The notes: generated by a model from the letters alone, not told the origin. Shown: positions 43,481 to 54,856, counted from the stretch's first letter. The stretch: DNA of 64,000 nucleotides from Bacillus sp. NTK074B (GCF_017303375.1 NZ_JAFKOH010000005.1:186001-250000), one strand, 5' to 3'. Made by a program: numbers and translations.

Positions 43481-43645
43481 GAAAAGCGGAGCCGGGTTGG
43501 GCAGGCCCGACAAGCATAAGACGAATCCGCATAAAAGGCGCCCTTTGCCTTTTGTGCGGATTTGACTTATGACCTCGAGGGACTACCCGGCGGAGCTGGA
43601 CAACAAGAAAAGCGGAGCCGGGTTGGGCAGGTCCGACAAGCATAA
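43481..43645. repeat. Dispersed AAAAGCGGAG... intergenic repeat, copies 2 and 3
   Basis: One full element (43481-43606), from AAAAGCGGAGCCGGGTTGGG to CCCGGCGGAGCTGGACAACAAG, with an internal hairpin around GGCGCCCTTTGCC, followed directly by a truncated second element (43607-43645) repeating the first 38 nt with one change. Lies in the spoVR promoter region. Confidence 0.75.
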
Positions 43646-43659
43646 AGGAATACATACTA

Positions 43660-43692
43660 AAAGGACTGTTCCCCCTCCAAGGAACAGCCCTT
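43660..43692 (-). terminator. Terminator of the MFS gene
   Basis: Stem GGGCTGTTCC / GGAACAGTCC then TTTTAG on the minus strand. Confidence 0.7.
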
Positions 43693-43698
43693 CCATTA

Positions 43699-44889
43699 TT
43701 ACGCCTTCAAATCCTTTAGCAAATACCACACAGGAATAAGGGTACCTAGTAACAATAGTGCAGACAAAGTAAAGATCGTGGAAATACTCAACACTTCCAA
43801 GAGCAGCCCGACCCCAACCGACGATAAACCGAACAGCAGTGTGGTCAATGCTCCTTGTGCCGCATAAATCTTTCCCAGTTCTTCAGGAGGCGCACTCTCC
43901 TGCAAAAATGTCTGTAACACCACATTTTTAATCTGATCAAACAATCCGAACACAAAAGACAGGACAAGTGCCAAGAGGGCCACCTTGTTCCAGGCAAAGA
44001 TAAAGGTGACCCCTGAAGTGACGATCATACAGAATGGGAGCCACATATGCCGATGCTCCGAGAAGATGCCATGCAGCTTAAATATTGCATAGGAGGCAAG
44101 AACCACCCCGATAAAAAAGCTGGAGTTTATGAACCCCCACCACTCATCTCCGCGCTGAAGCAAGAGATCCACATATAAATAAAGAACAGCCGCAATCCAG
44201 ACGGTCCCTGAAATCGACTCCAATCCGTAAATCCAAAAAACGGGAACCAGACCTTTGCGTCTTTTCACTGCTGACCAGCCTTCCCCAAGCTGTTGCCACC
44301 AAACCCTGCGAACTTCCATCGTGGTAGTTGGAATGACTGGCAGCTTCAGCATAAAAAAGGTACTTGCCAAAAACAAGACAATCACCACAATAAAAAGATT
44401 CGTTTCACCAAGGAGCGCTAATAGGATTCCTCCCAATGCCCAGCTTGAAAATTGAATCGTCTGATCGACGGTAGAAAGAAACCCATTCGCCCCCATTAAC
44501 TCTTCCCGCTTCACAAGAAACGGCACGTAGGAATTTCGGGCAGGGAGTGCCCACCCATCCAAAAAAGAAATGATACTGGCACATGCCAGATAGAACCACA
44601 CATTTCCCATCTGGAGAACCATCAACAATAGAAAGACACACAGGAAAAAGGTCTTTCCCATTTGAGAGTACGAAATCAAACTCCTCATCTGAGTCCGATT
44701 CAACAGTAACGGTGCTGCCATACTGCTGATAAACCGAGAAAACGTAATGACTAAAGGAACTGCCGTCATATACACAGCGGATCCTGTCAGAGTGTACACA
44801 AAGGAGATCAGCCCTATGATATAGAACACATCCCCCATATTGGCCAGCGCCTGGCCGAACCATAAATTTCTAAATGCATTGGAATGCAT
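43699..44889 (-). CDS. MFS transporter (macrolide-efflux-like)
   Basis: 396 residues, about 12 helices; starts [38 protein letters not shown], the typical start of MFS_3 exporters, with [30 protein letters not shown] in the central region. SD GGGAGGA, ATG 44889. It interrupts the conserved yhdC-spoVR neighbourhood, so it may be a lineage-specific insertion. Substrate unknown. Confidence 0.82.
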   Translation of the reverse strand: MHSNAFRNLWFGQALANMGDVFYIIGLISFVYTLTGSAVYMTAVPLVITFSRFISSMAAPLLLNRTQMRSLISYSQMGKTFFLCVFLLLMVLQMGNVWFYLACASIISFLDGWALPARNSYVPFLVKREELMGANGFLSTVDQTIQFSSWALGGILLALLGETNLFIVVIVLFLASTFFMLKLPVIPTTTMEVRRVWWQQLGEGWSAVKRRKGLVPVFWIYGLESISGTVWIAAVLYLYVDLLLQRGDEWWGFINSSFFIGVVLASYAIFKLHGIFSEHRHMWLPFCMIVTSGVTFIFAWNKVALLALVLSFVFGLFDQIKNVVLQTFLQESAPPEELGKIYAAQGALTTLLFGLSSVGVGLLLEVLSISTIFTLSALLLLGTLIPVWYLLKDLKA

Positions 44890-45259
44890 ATCTCTTCCTC
44901 CCTCTATTCAGTTCGTATAGGTAAGAAAAGAATGGCATCACATTGGAAAAAGATCCCCTTTCGGAATAAATACGAATTATGTATGTATATATTTTAGCAA
45001 ATTGGTGTTTATCTTGCAGGAATAATTTATCGTAACGTCACATCGGTTGGGGGATGCAAATTTCATGACACAAATCCTTATACCCCATTGTGTATTACCA
45101 TTTGTACTAGTGCCATTATTAGCTGAACTCCTGCCACTTTTGGAAAAACTTGTGACACATTGCGAACATCTATCAGGATTATTCTGGAAAAACCCTTTTT
45201 TAACCAGTTTCCCTCAAACAAAAAAGCCCTCTTTTTAAAAGAAGACTTTATCTGCTATA
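44890..45259. other. Intergenic region upstream of the MFS gene
   Basis: AT-rich, with a plus-strand 63-codon reading (45047-45238) judged spurious, and the yhdC-type gene's terminator at 45215-45246 (stem AAAGTCTTCTTT / AAAGAGGGCTTT with two G-U pairs, T6 on the minus strand). Confidence 0.5.
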
Positions 45260-45562
45260 CTATTCCTTCACTGAAATATTCAGTACCTTCTCGTTGTCCA
45301 GATGATGCACAACGATGACAACGACTTTTTTCTCAGCATCGTTTTCCTGAACAGTAAATTCAAATGCATCTGATACTTTGTTCTCTGACATTTTTTTTCG
45401 GCCCTGATACTGATAATCCTTTACAGGCTGGCCTGGATAGTCCTCTTTGATCACCGCTGTCGCAATCCGTCCAAACTTCTTATAGTCGCCCTGTTCGGCA
45501 TTGACCTGACTTGAAAACAGTAGTAAAAATACAGTTGAAAATATCACGATTGTTTTCTTCAT
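45260..45562 (-). CDS. yhdC: Secreted DUF3889-family protein (YhdC-like)
   Basis: 100 residues with a Sec signal peptide (MKKTIVIFSTVFLLLFSSQVNA, likely cleaved after NA) and a small mature domain YKKFGRIATAVIKEDYPGQPVKDYQYQGRKK...AFEFTVQE typical of DUF3889. The position next to yhdB and yhdA suggests it is the YhdC counterpart, which is inference. ATG 45562 is chosen for its spacing from GAGGTG. Function unknown. Confidence 0.75.
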   Translation of the reverse strand: MKKTIVIFSTVFLLLFSSQVNAEQGDYKKFGRIATAVIKEDYPGQPVKDYQYQGRKKMSENKVSDAFEFTVQENDAEKKVVVIVVHHLDNEKVLNISVKE

Positions 45563-45730
45563 TTTCATCACCTCTGTTAACGTTACATTACATAGGATGA
45601 ATTAAATGCACATTTTTATTCACCCAATACAAGGAAAACCAGCATTTGCAACAGTACCAACTTTTACAGAGAAATGAATGCGGTTTTCTGGTGCACAATA
45701 AGAGTACCCCTTCAGAAGGAGGGAAACCAA

Positions 45731-45985
45731 GTGAACAAAGTCGATTACGACCGGGCCTTGTATTACACTCACCGATCAGAATGGGATAATCTCTTGATCC
45801 TCATGGTGAGAACGAAGGATGACCTTCTTTCGAAAAGAATTGAACATTTCTTACACGCGTATCACTTTTCAAACGATTACACGGTTGTAGAGCGTAATCT
45901 CTATACGCTTTTACGATATATTGAACATGCAAATTTCACCTATAGTGTCGAGCAACCACTCCAGGAAACCTTTGCAGAGATGTAA
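45731..45985 (+). CDS. yhdB: YhdB-family protein
   Basis: 84 residues, starting with GTG behind AAGGAGGG: VDYDRALYYTHRSEWDNLLILMVRTKDDLLSKRIEHFLHAYHFSNDY, which I recognise as the conserved YhdB core. Rich in aromatic and charged residues, no membrane segment. The reading from 45674 is longer but lacks a site. Gene order yhcZ-yhdA-yhdB supports the name. Function unknown. Confidence 0.8.
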   Translation: MNKVDYDRALYYTHRSEWDNLLILMVRTKDDLLSKRIEHFLHAYHFSNDYTVVERNLYTLLRYIEHANFTYSVEQPLQETFAEM

Positions 45986-46008
45986 CACAAAAGAGAATTC
46001 CACCTATG

Positions 46009-46045
46009 GCTGATCCAATTAGCATGCGCTATTGGATCGGCTTTT
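46009..46045 (+). terminator. Terminator of yhdB
   Basis: Stem GCTGATCCAAT / ATTGGATCGGC then TTTTATG on the plus strand. Confidence 0.75.
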
Positions 46046-46066
46046 ATGTGATTTTAAGGTACAATA

Positions 46067-46096
46067 CAAAAAAAACCGGCCCAATGCCAGTTTTTT
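46067..46096 (-). terminator. Terminator of yhdA
   Basis: AACTGGC / GCCGGTT stem followed by T8 on the minus strand. Confidence 0.75.
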
Positions 46097-46099
46097 CAG

Positions 46100-47297
<1,198 letters not shown>

Positions 47298-47310
47298 TGT
47301 CCGGCACCTC

Positions 47311-48426
47311 CTAATACGGTATTTGAACTGATATGATGGTCCCTCTTCCAAGCTGACTTTCGATGGATAATGTACCACCGATGCTTTTCACGCGTTCTCT
47401 CATGCTTTGGATGCCTACAGAGGGCAGGGATTGCTTCCTGTCATATTGAAATCCGTTTCCTTTATCTTCTATCGTTAGCAGAATGGATTGTGCACCGCTT
47501 TTCATGGTGTAGAGGATATTTTTCTCTCCTGAATGCTTTTTACAATTATTCAATGCTTCCTGACTGACACGCCACAAGACTTCTTCTATTTTAGAGCTTA
47601 AGGAAATGACTCCTTCCACTTTCGTCTCCAAGGTAAGCCCAAGCATTTCTGCGTATCCTTTGGCCGCTTCCACCACTCCATTTTCCAGGCCATGAGGTCT
47701 CAATTGCCAAATGAGGGCCCTCATTTCCGTTAATGCCTCCTGTGCAAGACCTTGAATCGTTTTGAATGTATCCTTTACATCCTCTTCTTCCGTCATTTCA
47801 GCCCCTCCCCTGGCAGTTAAAGTGAGGGAAAACAACAATTGATTGACCGAATCATGAAGGTCTCTTGCCAACCGGTTCCTCTCACCGATCAACGCGACTT
47901 CCTGTTCCTTCTTCGTCAACAAGATGCGTTTAATCGCTGAACCGATTTGGAAGGCAACCGATTCAAGAAGAGCCAGTTCATCCGTAGAAAAGTGAGTTTT
48001 ATTCGGTGCTGCTACATTCAATAATCCGAAAGACTCATTCCCCGACTGCAGGGGGACCGTTGCGTGGTATATAATATCATCGGTATCACCCCTGTTCTCT
48101 TCAATAGCCTGCTCGATCCGCTGACATTCGATAATATTGGAGGCTTTGGTGAGCTTTCCTTTGCGGAAACGGTTCACACACCAGCACCCCCCTTTATTCA
48201 TCAGTTCGCATTTTCGATCTGAGAGGGATGCTGGGAGATTTTCATATGAAACAAGCTCATGGCTTCTTTCATTATTAATAAAGAAGATCCACCCGGTTGT
48301 GAAGCTTGAACCTCTGATCAGCTTCTTCAATGCACCTGAAAGCATGGAAGAAAGCTCTGTTTCGTTGTTCAACAATTCAGCTATTTCTTTCAAGAGTTCA
48401 ATATTTGAAAGAGATTCCTGTTTCAT
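47311..48426 (-). CDS. yhcY: GAF-domain sensor histidine kinase YhcY
   Basis: 371 residues with no membrane segment, hence cytoplasmic. GAF domain (about 15-165) containing Cys residues at CELMNKGGCWCVNRFRKG that could bind metal or cluster (inference); HisKA_3 dimerisation domain with the phosphoacceptor His in NRLARDLHDSVNQLLFSLTLTA; HATPase_c (about 265-370: EEVLWRVSQEALNNCKKHSG, IEDKGNGF). ATG 48426 gives the best spacing to GGAGAGG; 48432 is possible. Pairs with YhcZ; the input is unknown. Confidence 0.93.
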   Translation of the reverse strand: MKQESLSNIELLKEIAELLNNETELSSMLSGALKKLIRGSSFTTGWIFFINNERSHELVSYENLPASLSDRKCELMNKGGCWCVNRFRKGKLTKASNIIECQRIEQAIEENRGDTDDIIYHATVPLQSGNESFGLLNVAAPNKTHFSTDELALLESVAFQIGSAIKRILLTKKEQEVALIGERNRLARDLHDSVNQLLFSLTLTARGGAEMTEEEDVKDTFKTIQGLAQEALTEMRALIWQLRPHGLENGVVEAAKGYAEMLGLTLETKVEGVISLSSKIEEVLWRVSQEALNNCKKHSGEKNILYTMKSGAQSILLTIEDKGNGFQYDRKQSLPSVGIQSMRERVKSIGGTLSIESQLGRGTIISVQIPY

Positions 48427-48549
48427 TTCCATCTTCCTCTCCGATCCTTCAGTTATTATTATATCGTTTTCACACAAAATCGGTATTACCAGAAAGAATG
48501 AATGTTTCTACGACCTTTGACTGAAAACATACGTTCCGTTTCCATCCTG

Positions 48550-48583
48550 AAAAAAACAAGAGATGCGTCAAAGCATCTCTTGC
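48550..48583 (-). terminator. Terminator of pgcA
   Basis: Perfect stem CAAGAGATGC / GCATCTCTTG with a 6-nt loop, then T6-7 on the minus strand. Confidence 0.85.
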
Positions 48584-48621
48584 TTTCAGTACATTGCATT
48601 GCTGGTGATTTCAGTACCATA

Positions 48622-50373
48622 TTACGCCTCTCCTACAGATGAACTGATTATCGTTTCCACTTTCTCCATGACGGCTTCTTGCAATGCCTGTAATTTTCGA
48701 TCACTGTCACGTTGCGTTTCACCAATAACGCTGAAATAAAATTTGATCTTCGGCTCTGTTCCAGATGGTCGTAAACAAATCCAGGATCCGTCCTCAAGGA
48801 AATATTTCAATACATTTGAAGAAGGAAGGTGTATGGACGATTCTTCACCAGAAACTAAATCAACTTTCTTGCTTATCTTATAGTCCTCCGAGGAAACAAC
48901 ACGTAAGCCGGCCACTTCTTTCAAAGGTTCTTTCCTGAAGTCTTTCAGTATTCCCTGAATTTGTTCAGCTCCTTCTTTTCCTTTCAGGGTTAAACTCTTC
49001 AGCCCTTCCTGGTAGAAGCCGTGTCTTTCAAATAATTCATTTAATACATCGTATAGCGTTTTGCCTTCTTTTTTGTAATATGCTGCTGCTTCAGCCGCCA
49101 TCAATACTGCTTGTATAGCATCCTTATCACGGGCGAAGTCGCCGATCAAATAACCGTAGCTTTCTTCATAGCCGAATAAGAATGAATATTCACCGGTTTG
49201 TTCGTACTTCTTGATTTTTTCACCGATGAATTTAAAGCCTGTCAGCACATCCTCGACTGAAGCTCCATAATGCTCAGCGACTTTACGGCCCAATTCAGAT
49301 GTGACGATGGTTTTGAATACTCGTCCGTTTTCAGGAATCATATTCTTCTCATGTTTGCGGGCTAGAATATAATCGAGCAGGATAGCTCCTGTCTGGTTTC
49401 CGGTAAGAAGGATATAGTCTCCGGTTCCCCCTTTAACAGCAACTCCTAAACGGTCTGCATCGGGATCGGTGGCTATCAGTATATCTGCGTCGATTTCCTT
49501 TCCGTCACGGATGGCATATTCAAAGGCCGCTTTGTCTTCAGGGTTCGGAGACTTTACTGTCGTAAATTCAGGATCAGGGACCGCCTGGCTTTTTACAATA
49601 TGAACATGCTCATATCCTAAAGCTTTCAGACCTTTTTCAGACATTTTCAGTGCTGTGCCATGCAGTGGTGAGAACACAATTTTCAAATCCGTTTCCTTGG
49701 CGATCTGCGGCTTTTCAGAAATCGATATCAAATGCTCGAGGTAGGATTGATCGATCTCTTCCCCAATCATCTTAATGAGTCCGGCTGATTTTAATTCTTC
49801 TTCCTTTTTCACATGGATCTCTAATTCATTTTCGACGGCATTCACTTTCCCTATCACTTCATCCGCTACATGCGGGGGAAGCTGTGCTCCATCTTCTCCG
49901 TAGACCTTATATCCATTATATTCCGGAGGGTTATGGCTTGCCGTTACCACGATGCCCGAGAATGCCTTTAGCTGTCTTAAGGCAAAAGAAAGCTCAGGTG
50001 TGGGTTTCAATTCGTCAAAGACATAGGTTTGAATGCCGTGGGTTGCCAGTGTTTTCGCTGACTCCATGGCGAATTCAGGCGATTTATAACGGGAGTCATA
50101 AGCGATCACAACACCGCGATTTTTCGCCTCTTGACCTTGTTCTTCTATGTATCGTGCTAATCCTTCAGAGGCCTTTCTGACTGTATAGATGTTCATTCGA
50201 TTAGTGCCGGGACCGATTTCTCCCCTCATTCCACCCGTACCGAATTCAAGGTTTTTGTAAAATGCGTCTTCTAAGGTTTTTTCGTCGTCTTTCATTGACT
50301 CTAAGAGTTCTACGATTTCTTCATCCAGATGTAAATAGCTGCTCCATTTTTCCCATGTTGTTATCCAAGTCAA
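48622..50373 (-). CDS. pgcA: Alpha-phosphoglucomutase PgcA (YhxB)
   Basis: 583 residues (B. subtilis 581). Alpha-D-phosphohexomutase: catalytic serine loop [23 protein letters not shown] (Ser near 145), Mg loop [11 protein letters not shown], sugar-binding GYEESYGYL and phosphate-binding [13 protein letters not shown]. It interconverts glucose-6-P and glucose-1-P for UDP-glucose, teichoic acid anchors and glycolipids. ATG 50373. It stands upstream of yhcY as in B. subtilis. Confidence 0.96.
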   Translation of the reverse strand: MTWITTWEKWSSYLHLDEEIVELLESMKDDEKTLEDAFYKNLEFGTGGMRGEIGPGTNRMNIYTVRKASEGLARYIEEQGQEAKNRGVVIAYDSRYKSPEFAMESAKTLATHGIQTYVFDELKPTPELSFALRQLKAFSGIVVTASHNPPEYNGYKVYGEDGAQLPPHVADEVIGKVNAVENELEIHVKKEEELKSAGLIKMIGEEIDQSYLEHLISISEKPQIAKETDLKIVFSPLHGTALKMSEKGLKALGYEHVHIVKSQAVPDPEFTTVKSPNPEDKAAFEYAIRDGKEIDADILIATDPDADRLGVAVKGGTGDYILLTGNQTGAILLDYILARKHEKNMIPENGRVFKTIVTSELGRKVAEHYGASVEDVLTGFKFIGEKIKKYEQTGEYSFLFGYEESYGYLIGDFARDKDAIQAVLMAAEAAAYYKKEGKTLYDVLNELFERHGFYQEGLKSLTLKGKEGAEQIQGILKDFRKEPLKEVAGLRVVSSEDYKISKKVDLVSGEESSIHLPSSNVLKYFLEDGSWICLRPSGTEPKIKFYFSVIGETQRDSDRKLQALQEAVMEKVETIISSSVGEA

Positions 50374-50524
50374 AACGATCCCCTCCTAATGCTGTATAAT
50401 AATGAATTCTATCAAATATTGTAGAATTCCTTCTAAAACAATCCGTCACATGTCGACAGGATTCGCTCGTCTTTATTTTAGCATAATTGTTAGAATGTTG
50501 GCCGTAGAGAAATAACTTGTCTAA

Positions 50525-50557
50525 TAAAAAAGGAACCGCCTTTGTTTAGGCAGTTCA
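50525..50557 (-). terminator. Terminator of the 156-aa membrane protein gene
   Basis: GAACTGCCT / AGGCGGTTCC stem then TTTTTTATT on the minus strand. Confidence 0.75.
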
Positions 50558-50594
50558 ATCTTCGCATAATTCTTTTATTCTTCAATACCCCACC

Positions 50595-51065
50595 CTAATT
50601 TCCAGGATAGAGAACTTCTTCTTGCCAAAGCTGATAACCATATATGAATACTGACAAAATAACGAACAAACACCATCTTCCCAGGGAGGAAATTCCTATT
50701 AACTGATAAACCCCAAGTACATCCTGAAGTATGTAATGAAAAGGATATACTGCGAATATAAAGTCAGCGATCACATTCACCAATAAATATTTCCAGAAAT
50801 GTCCGAATGTGTATGTGAATATCCAAATAGTAACGACCAAAAATGCGCCTAAAACACCCGATACAAAGGCAGGATTTAGGGCTGGAATGATGGAAACATT
50901 TATAACCCAATGCTCAAGATTGTAAGCTATGAGATTATATAACACCATTAAAAATGATGCGAAAATGCCCACAGGCATAAACCGCTTCACATTTTTCCTG
51001 TTCAAGAGAAATAAGCTGAGCCAGGGAATAATCAGGATTAACCACAAGATGATTTTTACAGACAC
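50595..51065 (-). CDS. Hypothetical five-helix membrane protein
   Basis: 156 residues with about five hydrophobic helices (2-20, 30-50, 60-88, 92-112, 125-148), aromatic-rich (YTFGHFWKYLLVNVIADFIFAVYPFHYI). It resembles the CBO0543-type family of small Firmicute membrane proteins, but this is only layout-based. ATG 51065 follows GAAGGAGTGAAG at suitable spacing. Function unknown. Confidence 0.7.
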   Translation of the reverse strand: MSVKIILWLILIIPWLSLFLLNRKNVKRFMPVGIFASFLMVLYNLIAYNLEHWVINVSIIPALNPAFVSGVLGAFLVVTIWIFTYTFGHFWKYLLVNVIADFIFAVYPFHYILQDVLGVYQLIGISSLGRWCLFVILSVFIYGYQLWQEEVLYPGN

Positions 51066-51154
51066 TCACTTCACTCCTTCAAATTCATCTCATGATTGTA
51101 GCATTTCCAAAACATTCTATTTTACTCCTTTCCACTATTGAAAAGACATTGAAG

Positions 51155-51190
51155 AACTCACCGGAATTGGTTATCCCGATGAGTTCTTTT
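51155..51190. terminator. Terminator after yhcX
   Basis: Stem GAACTCATCGGG / CCGGTGAGTTC with G-U pairs; T-rich on both sides. Confidence 0.6.
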
Positions 51191-51201
51191 AGGCAAGTCA
51201 T

Positions 51202-52743
51202 CTATTTTTTATAATTAACCCCATAAACATCATGCCTGCGGTCTTTCAGCTGACGGACTGTACCTGATTGGCGCTGGCGGCGAAGGACTTCAAGGTCGAC
51301 GTCACCAATCATGACCATTTCGATGTTCGGGTTGGTTTCCCCGACGATTCCGTCACGGGCAAACTCAAAGTCAGACGGAGCAAAGATGCCCGATTGAGCG
51401 TACTGAATATCCATATTTTCCGTTTGGGGAAGATTTCCGACCGTACCGGAAATGACCGTATAAATCTGGTTCTCAACAGCGCGTGCCTGTGCACAATACC
51501 TTACGCGAAGGTAGCCTTGTCGGTCTTCTGTACAGAATGGGGTGAAGATGATTTTTGCACCCTTGTCTGTAGCAATGCGTGCAAGTTCAGGGAATTCAAT
51601 GTCATAGCAGATCTGTATCGCGATTTTTCCGCAATCCGTATCGAATACCCTTACAGAATCCCCTGGGCTGATTCCCCACCATTTTCGTTCGTTTGGAGTG
51701 ATATGGACTTTGTATTGCTTTTCTATCGTTCCATCACGGCGGAACAGGTAAGCAATATTGTAAATTTCATCGTTCTCTTCTTTAACGAAGTGTGAACCTC
51801 CAATAATGTTGACATTGTAACGAACCGCTAAATCAGTGAACAATTCAATATAGTCTTCTGTAAAATCAGTCAACCTTCTAACAGCAAGGCTCGGTGACTG
51901 AATGTTAAGGAAAGACATCAGTTGTGTTGTAAAGATCTCTGGAAATACGACGAAATCTGATTTCGCATCCGAAGCAACATCCGTGAAGTATTCAACCTGA
52001 TTCGCAAATTCCTCAAAGGAGTTGATTTTACGCATCATATACTGTACGACGCAGATCCGTACCGGATAACTGGTTTTGAAGTGACGCTTGCTGGATGGGC
52101 GGTAGTCGACATTATTCCATTCCATCAGTGTCGCATATTTATGGGACCGTTTGTCATCAGGCAAATAGTTCGGATTGATCCGCATCAGGGTGAAGCCATT
52201 CAGGAGCTGGAATGATAATACGGGATCATAAATCTTATGGCGCCCCACTGAATCCACGTACTCTCTTGGGGACATTTCTTCAGAGTGCTTGTAATAATTC
52301 GGTATCCTTCCCCCGATGATGATACTCTTTAAATTCCACTGCCTCGCAAGATCTTTCCTTGCCTCGTATAATCGGTGCCCTACTTTCATGCGGCGGTATT
52401 CAGGGTGCACCATGACCTCAATTCCATATAGATTGTAACCATCTGGATTGTGATTCGTTATGTACCCATTATCCGTTACATCGTCCCAGGTATGACGGTC
52501 GTCATATTCATCGAAGTTAATAATGAGGCTTGAGCAGGAACCAATGATTTCCCCGTCTAATTCAGCCACCAATTGCCCTTCTTGAAAGACTTCCAGGTGA
52601 CTTTCCAGATGATCCACTTTCCATGGATCCATCCCTGGAAAGCAGACAGACTGCATATTGATAATATCTTTAATGTCCTTATGTTCCATTGGACGGATGA
52701 TCATTTTCTTCTCGAACTGTGATAAGTCTAGTTTTTCTGCCAT
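51202..52743 (-). CDS. yhcX: GNAT acetyltransferase / carbon-nitrogen hydrolase fusion YhcX
   Basis: 513 residues, identical in length to B. subtilis YhcX. N-terminal GNAT domain (about 12-190: MVHPEYRRMKVGHRLYEARKDLAR, the acetyl-CoA loop) fused to a nitrilase-superfamily domain (about 225-500) with the Glu-Lys-Cys triad: FVVFPEIFTT, EKQYKVHITPNERKWW and IAIQICYDIEFPE. Amidase substrate unknown. ATG 52743; a hairpin TGCACTGT/ACAGTGCA lies in the upstream region at 52789-52818. Confidence 0.93.
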   Translation of the reverse strand: MAEKLDLSQFEKKMIIRPMEHKDIKDIINMQSVCFPGMDPWKVDHLESHLEVFQEGQLVAELDGEIIGSCSSLIINFDEYDDRHTWDDVTDNGYITNHNPDGYNLYGIEVMVHPEYRRMKVGHRLYEARKDLARQWNLKSIIIGGRIPNYYKHSEEMSPREYVDSVGRHKIYDPVLSFQLLNGFTLMRINPNYLPDDKRSHKYATLMEWNNVDYRPSSKRHFKTSYPVRICVVQYMMRKINSFEEFANQVEYFTDVASDAKSDFVVFPEIFTTQLMSFLNIQSPSLAVRRLTDFTEDYIELFTDLAVRYNVNIIGGSHFVKEENDEIYNIAYLFRRDGTIEKQYKVHITPNERKWWGISPGDSVRVFDTDCGKIAIQICYDIEFPELARIATDKGAKIIFTPFCTEDRQGYLRVRYCAQARAVENQIYTVISGTVGNLPQTENMDIQYAQSGIFAPSDFEFARDGIVGETNPNIEMVMIGDVDLEVLRRQRQSGTVRQLKDRRHDVYGVNYKK

Positions 52744-52788
52744 CTATGATCGACTCCTTCATAAAATACGTGAATTATATACCCTTAT

Positions 52789-52818
52789 AGTGCACTGTTG
52801 AAACGAAGTTCATGACAG
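52789..52818. promoter_or_regulatory. Palindrome upstream of yhcX
   Basis: Inverted repeat TGCACTGT-N14-ACAGTGCA, about 50 nt before the yhcX start. It could be an operator or leader hairpin; no expected plus-strand gene makes it a terminator. Confidence 0.35.
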
Positions 52819-52903
52819 TGCATTTCTTTTATTTTAGCAAAGGGGTATGGATGATTGAAGAAATTTGATTTACTTGCTTCGTTCATAAATTTGACTGTAG
52901 TCT

Positions 52904-52924
52904 CTGATTTCCGCTCCAATCAAC
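52904..52924. repeat. Remnant of the palindromic intergenic repeat
   Basis: GATTTCCGCTCCAATCAAC joins the left- and right-end sequences of the 8138-8272 element with the interior missing, as in an internally deleted copy. No gene in 52744-53018. Confidence 0.5.
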
Positions 52925-52986
52925 TTGGTTACCATTGAATTCATAATTGTTAAATCTAAATATGTCTTACAAAAACCCTAAAAATA

Positions 52987-53012
52987 GAAGCACCCTTATC
53001 CTGGGTGCTTCC
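52987..53012 (-). terminator. Terminator of malL
   Basis: Perfect stem GAAGCACCC / GGGTGCTTC then TATTTTTAG on the minus strand. Confidence 0.8.
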
Positions 53013-53018
53013 TTTCCA

Positions 53019-54689
53019 TTACCCTTTGAAATAGTAAGCAGTTGCTTCCCATGGGTTTAGAGTGAACGGTTCTTCTATTTCAATTTCATTAGTGATCAGT
53101 ACATCGGCCTGCTTGATATCAAATGATGCGACGTTATCAATGACTTGCTTTTCTCCGGATACATTGCAAAGGACCAGGATCTTTTCGTTTTCATATGTTC
53201 TCGTATAGGCGTATACGTAAGGATGATCTGCATAGTGGAGCTCGAAGGATCCGTATGGGATAATGTCATGCTGCTTACGAAGAGCGATCAATTTTTGGTA
53301 GTGGAAAAAGATGGACCCGGAATCATTCAGTGCACTTTCTGCATTGATTTCTGTGTAGTTCGGATTTATGGAGATCCATGGTTCTCCTTCAGTGAAACCA
53401 CCCTGACTCCTGCTGTTCCATTGCATAGGGGTCCTGGCGTTGTCTCTCCCCTTAATGTAAATGGACTTCATGATTTCATCCGGATTCATGCCCTGGGCTA
53501 TTTTTTCACGATACATGTTCAGGGTTTCGATATCCCTGTATTCATCAATGGATGAGAAACGGACATTGGTCATCCCTAGCTCCTCCCCCTGATAAATGTA
53601 AGGAGTCCCCTGCATCAAATGAAGGAGGGTTGAAAGCATCTTCGCTGACTTCACACGATATTCCCCATCATCGCCGAGCCTTGACACGATCCTTGGCTGA
53701 TCATGGTTGTTCCAATACAGGCTGTTCCAGCCCTTACCGTGAAGCTCTGTCTGCCACTTCGTTAAAATCATTTTCAATTTTACAAGGTCGAAGGGAATGA
53801 CGTCCCATTTGCCTCCAGGACCCGAGTCAACGTCCATATGCTCGAATTGGAACACCATATTCACTTCATCCCGGTCCTCCCCGGTGTAAAGGACGGCTTC
53901 TTCGGGAGTCACCCCCGGCATTTCACCAACGGTCATGACGTCATAACGAGAGAGGATCTTTTGATTCATTTCGTTCAAGAACTCATGGATGCGGGGACCA
54001 TTCATAAAATACTCGTGACCGGAAGCATACCTGCTTCCATCCGGATTAAGTGCATCTGGCAGTCCCGGTACCTTTGAAATGAAGTTGATGACGTCCATAC
54101 GGAAACCATCGATGCCTTTATCCAGCCAGAATTTCATCATGTCATATATTTCGGCGCGCAGTGTTGGATTCTCCCAGTTCAGGTCCGGCTGCTTTTTCGA
54201 GAAGATATGCAGGAAATATTCGTCTGTCGCTTCATCATATTCCCAAGCGGAACCGCTGAAAACGGACTCCCAGTTATTTGGCTCCCCTCCATCTTTTCCT
54301 TCACGCCAAATATAATAATCACGATATGGATTGTCCTTGGATTTCCTTGATTCCACGAACCAGCCATGCTCATCGGAAGAGTGATTCACCACTAAATCCA
54401 TGACAAGCTTCATATCACGCTTATGGATTTCCTGAAGCATCTTTTCCCAATCGGCCATTGTGCCGAATTCATCCAAAACCTTTTTATAATTGCTTATATC
54501 ATACCCATTATCATCATTAGGTGATTCATATACGGGAGATAACCAGACTACATCGATACCCAGTTTATTTAAATAATCCAATTTAGAAATAATTCCTTGA
54601 ATATCACCAATACCGTCGCCATTGGAATCCATGAAGCTGCGAGGGTAAATTTGGTAAACGACCGATTCTTTCCACCATTGTTTTGTCAT
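53019..54689 (-). CDS. malL: GH13 alpha-glucosidase / oligo-1,6-glucosidase
   Basis: 556 residues, GH13 subfamily 31. WWKESVVYQIYPRSFMDSNGDGIGDIQGI opens the barrel; conserved regions: DLVVNHSSDEH, GFRMDVINFIS (nucleophile Asp near 199), TVGEMPGV (acid/base Glu near 255), WNNHDQPRIVSRLG (Asp). The VINF signature with Val after the nucleophile suggests alpha-1,6-glucosidase (isomaltase) preference. Cytoplasmic, no signal peptide. ATG 54689 follows AGGAGGA; a cre site lies upstream. Could complete the breakdown of isomalto-oligosaccharides made by the secreted GH66/GH31 enzymes. Confidence 0.93.
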   Translation of the reverse strand: MTKQWWKESVVYQIYPRSFMDSNGDGIGDIQGIISKLDYLNKLGIDVVWLSPVYESPNDDNGYDISNYKKVLDEFGTMADWEKMLQEIHKRDMKLVMDLVVNHSSDEHGWFVESRKSKDNPYRDYYIWREGKDGGEPNNWESVFSGSAWEYDEATDEYFLHIFSKKQPDLNWENPTLRAEIYDMMKFWLDKGIDGFRMDVINFISKVPGLPDALNPDGSRYASGHEYFMNGPRIHEFLNEMNQKILSRYDVMTVGEMPGVTPEEAVLYTGEDRDEVNMVFQFEHMDVDSGPGGKWDVIPFDLVKLKMILTKWQTELHGKGWNSLYWNNHDQPRIVSRLGDDGEYRVKSAKMLSTLLHLMQGTPYIYQGEELGMTNVRFSSIDEYRDIETLNMYREKIAQGMNPDEIMKSIYIKGRDNARTPMQWNSRSQGGFTEGEPWISINPNYTEINAESALNDSGSIFFHYQKLIALRKQHDIIPYGSFELHYADHPYVYAYTRTYENEKILVLCNVSGEKQVIDNVASFDIKQADVLITNEIEIEEPFTLNPWEATAYYFKG

Positions 54690-54724
54690 ATGTGCTTTCC
54701 TCCTGTACGATCCATTGGAATCAA

Positions 54725-54751
54725 GCAAACCGTTTCTGCAACCGTTTGCAT
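54725..54751 (-). promoter_or_regulatory. cre / LacI-family operator upstream of malL
   Basis: Minus-strand ATGCAAACGGTTGCA (54737-54751) fits the CcpA cre consensus WTGnAAnCGnWnnCW at every fixed position. It overlaps a longer inverted repeat GCAAACCGTTT...AACCGTTTGC (54725-54749), a possible site for a local LacI-type regulator. Confidence 0.7.
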
Positions 54752-54856
54752 AAATCGTAAAAAAAATTTCATATTTCCTCGAAAAGTTTTCTCATTTTAC
54801 TTTTATAATCATAACATACTATAATTTGATAGAATATACGAAGAAAGGAATTCTCT

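Noticed and set aside
43419..43655. 79-codon N-terminal extension of spoVR
   Set aside because: It runs through the AAAAGCGGAG repeat (the same peptide appears twice), has no ribosome site, and the normal SpoVR length is reached from ATG 43418.
45047..45238. 63-codon plus-strand ORF rich in Leu and Pro
   Set aside because: No proper SD, and its end coincides with the minus-strand terminator of the DUF3889 gene.
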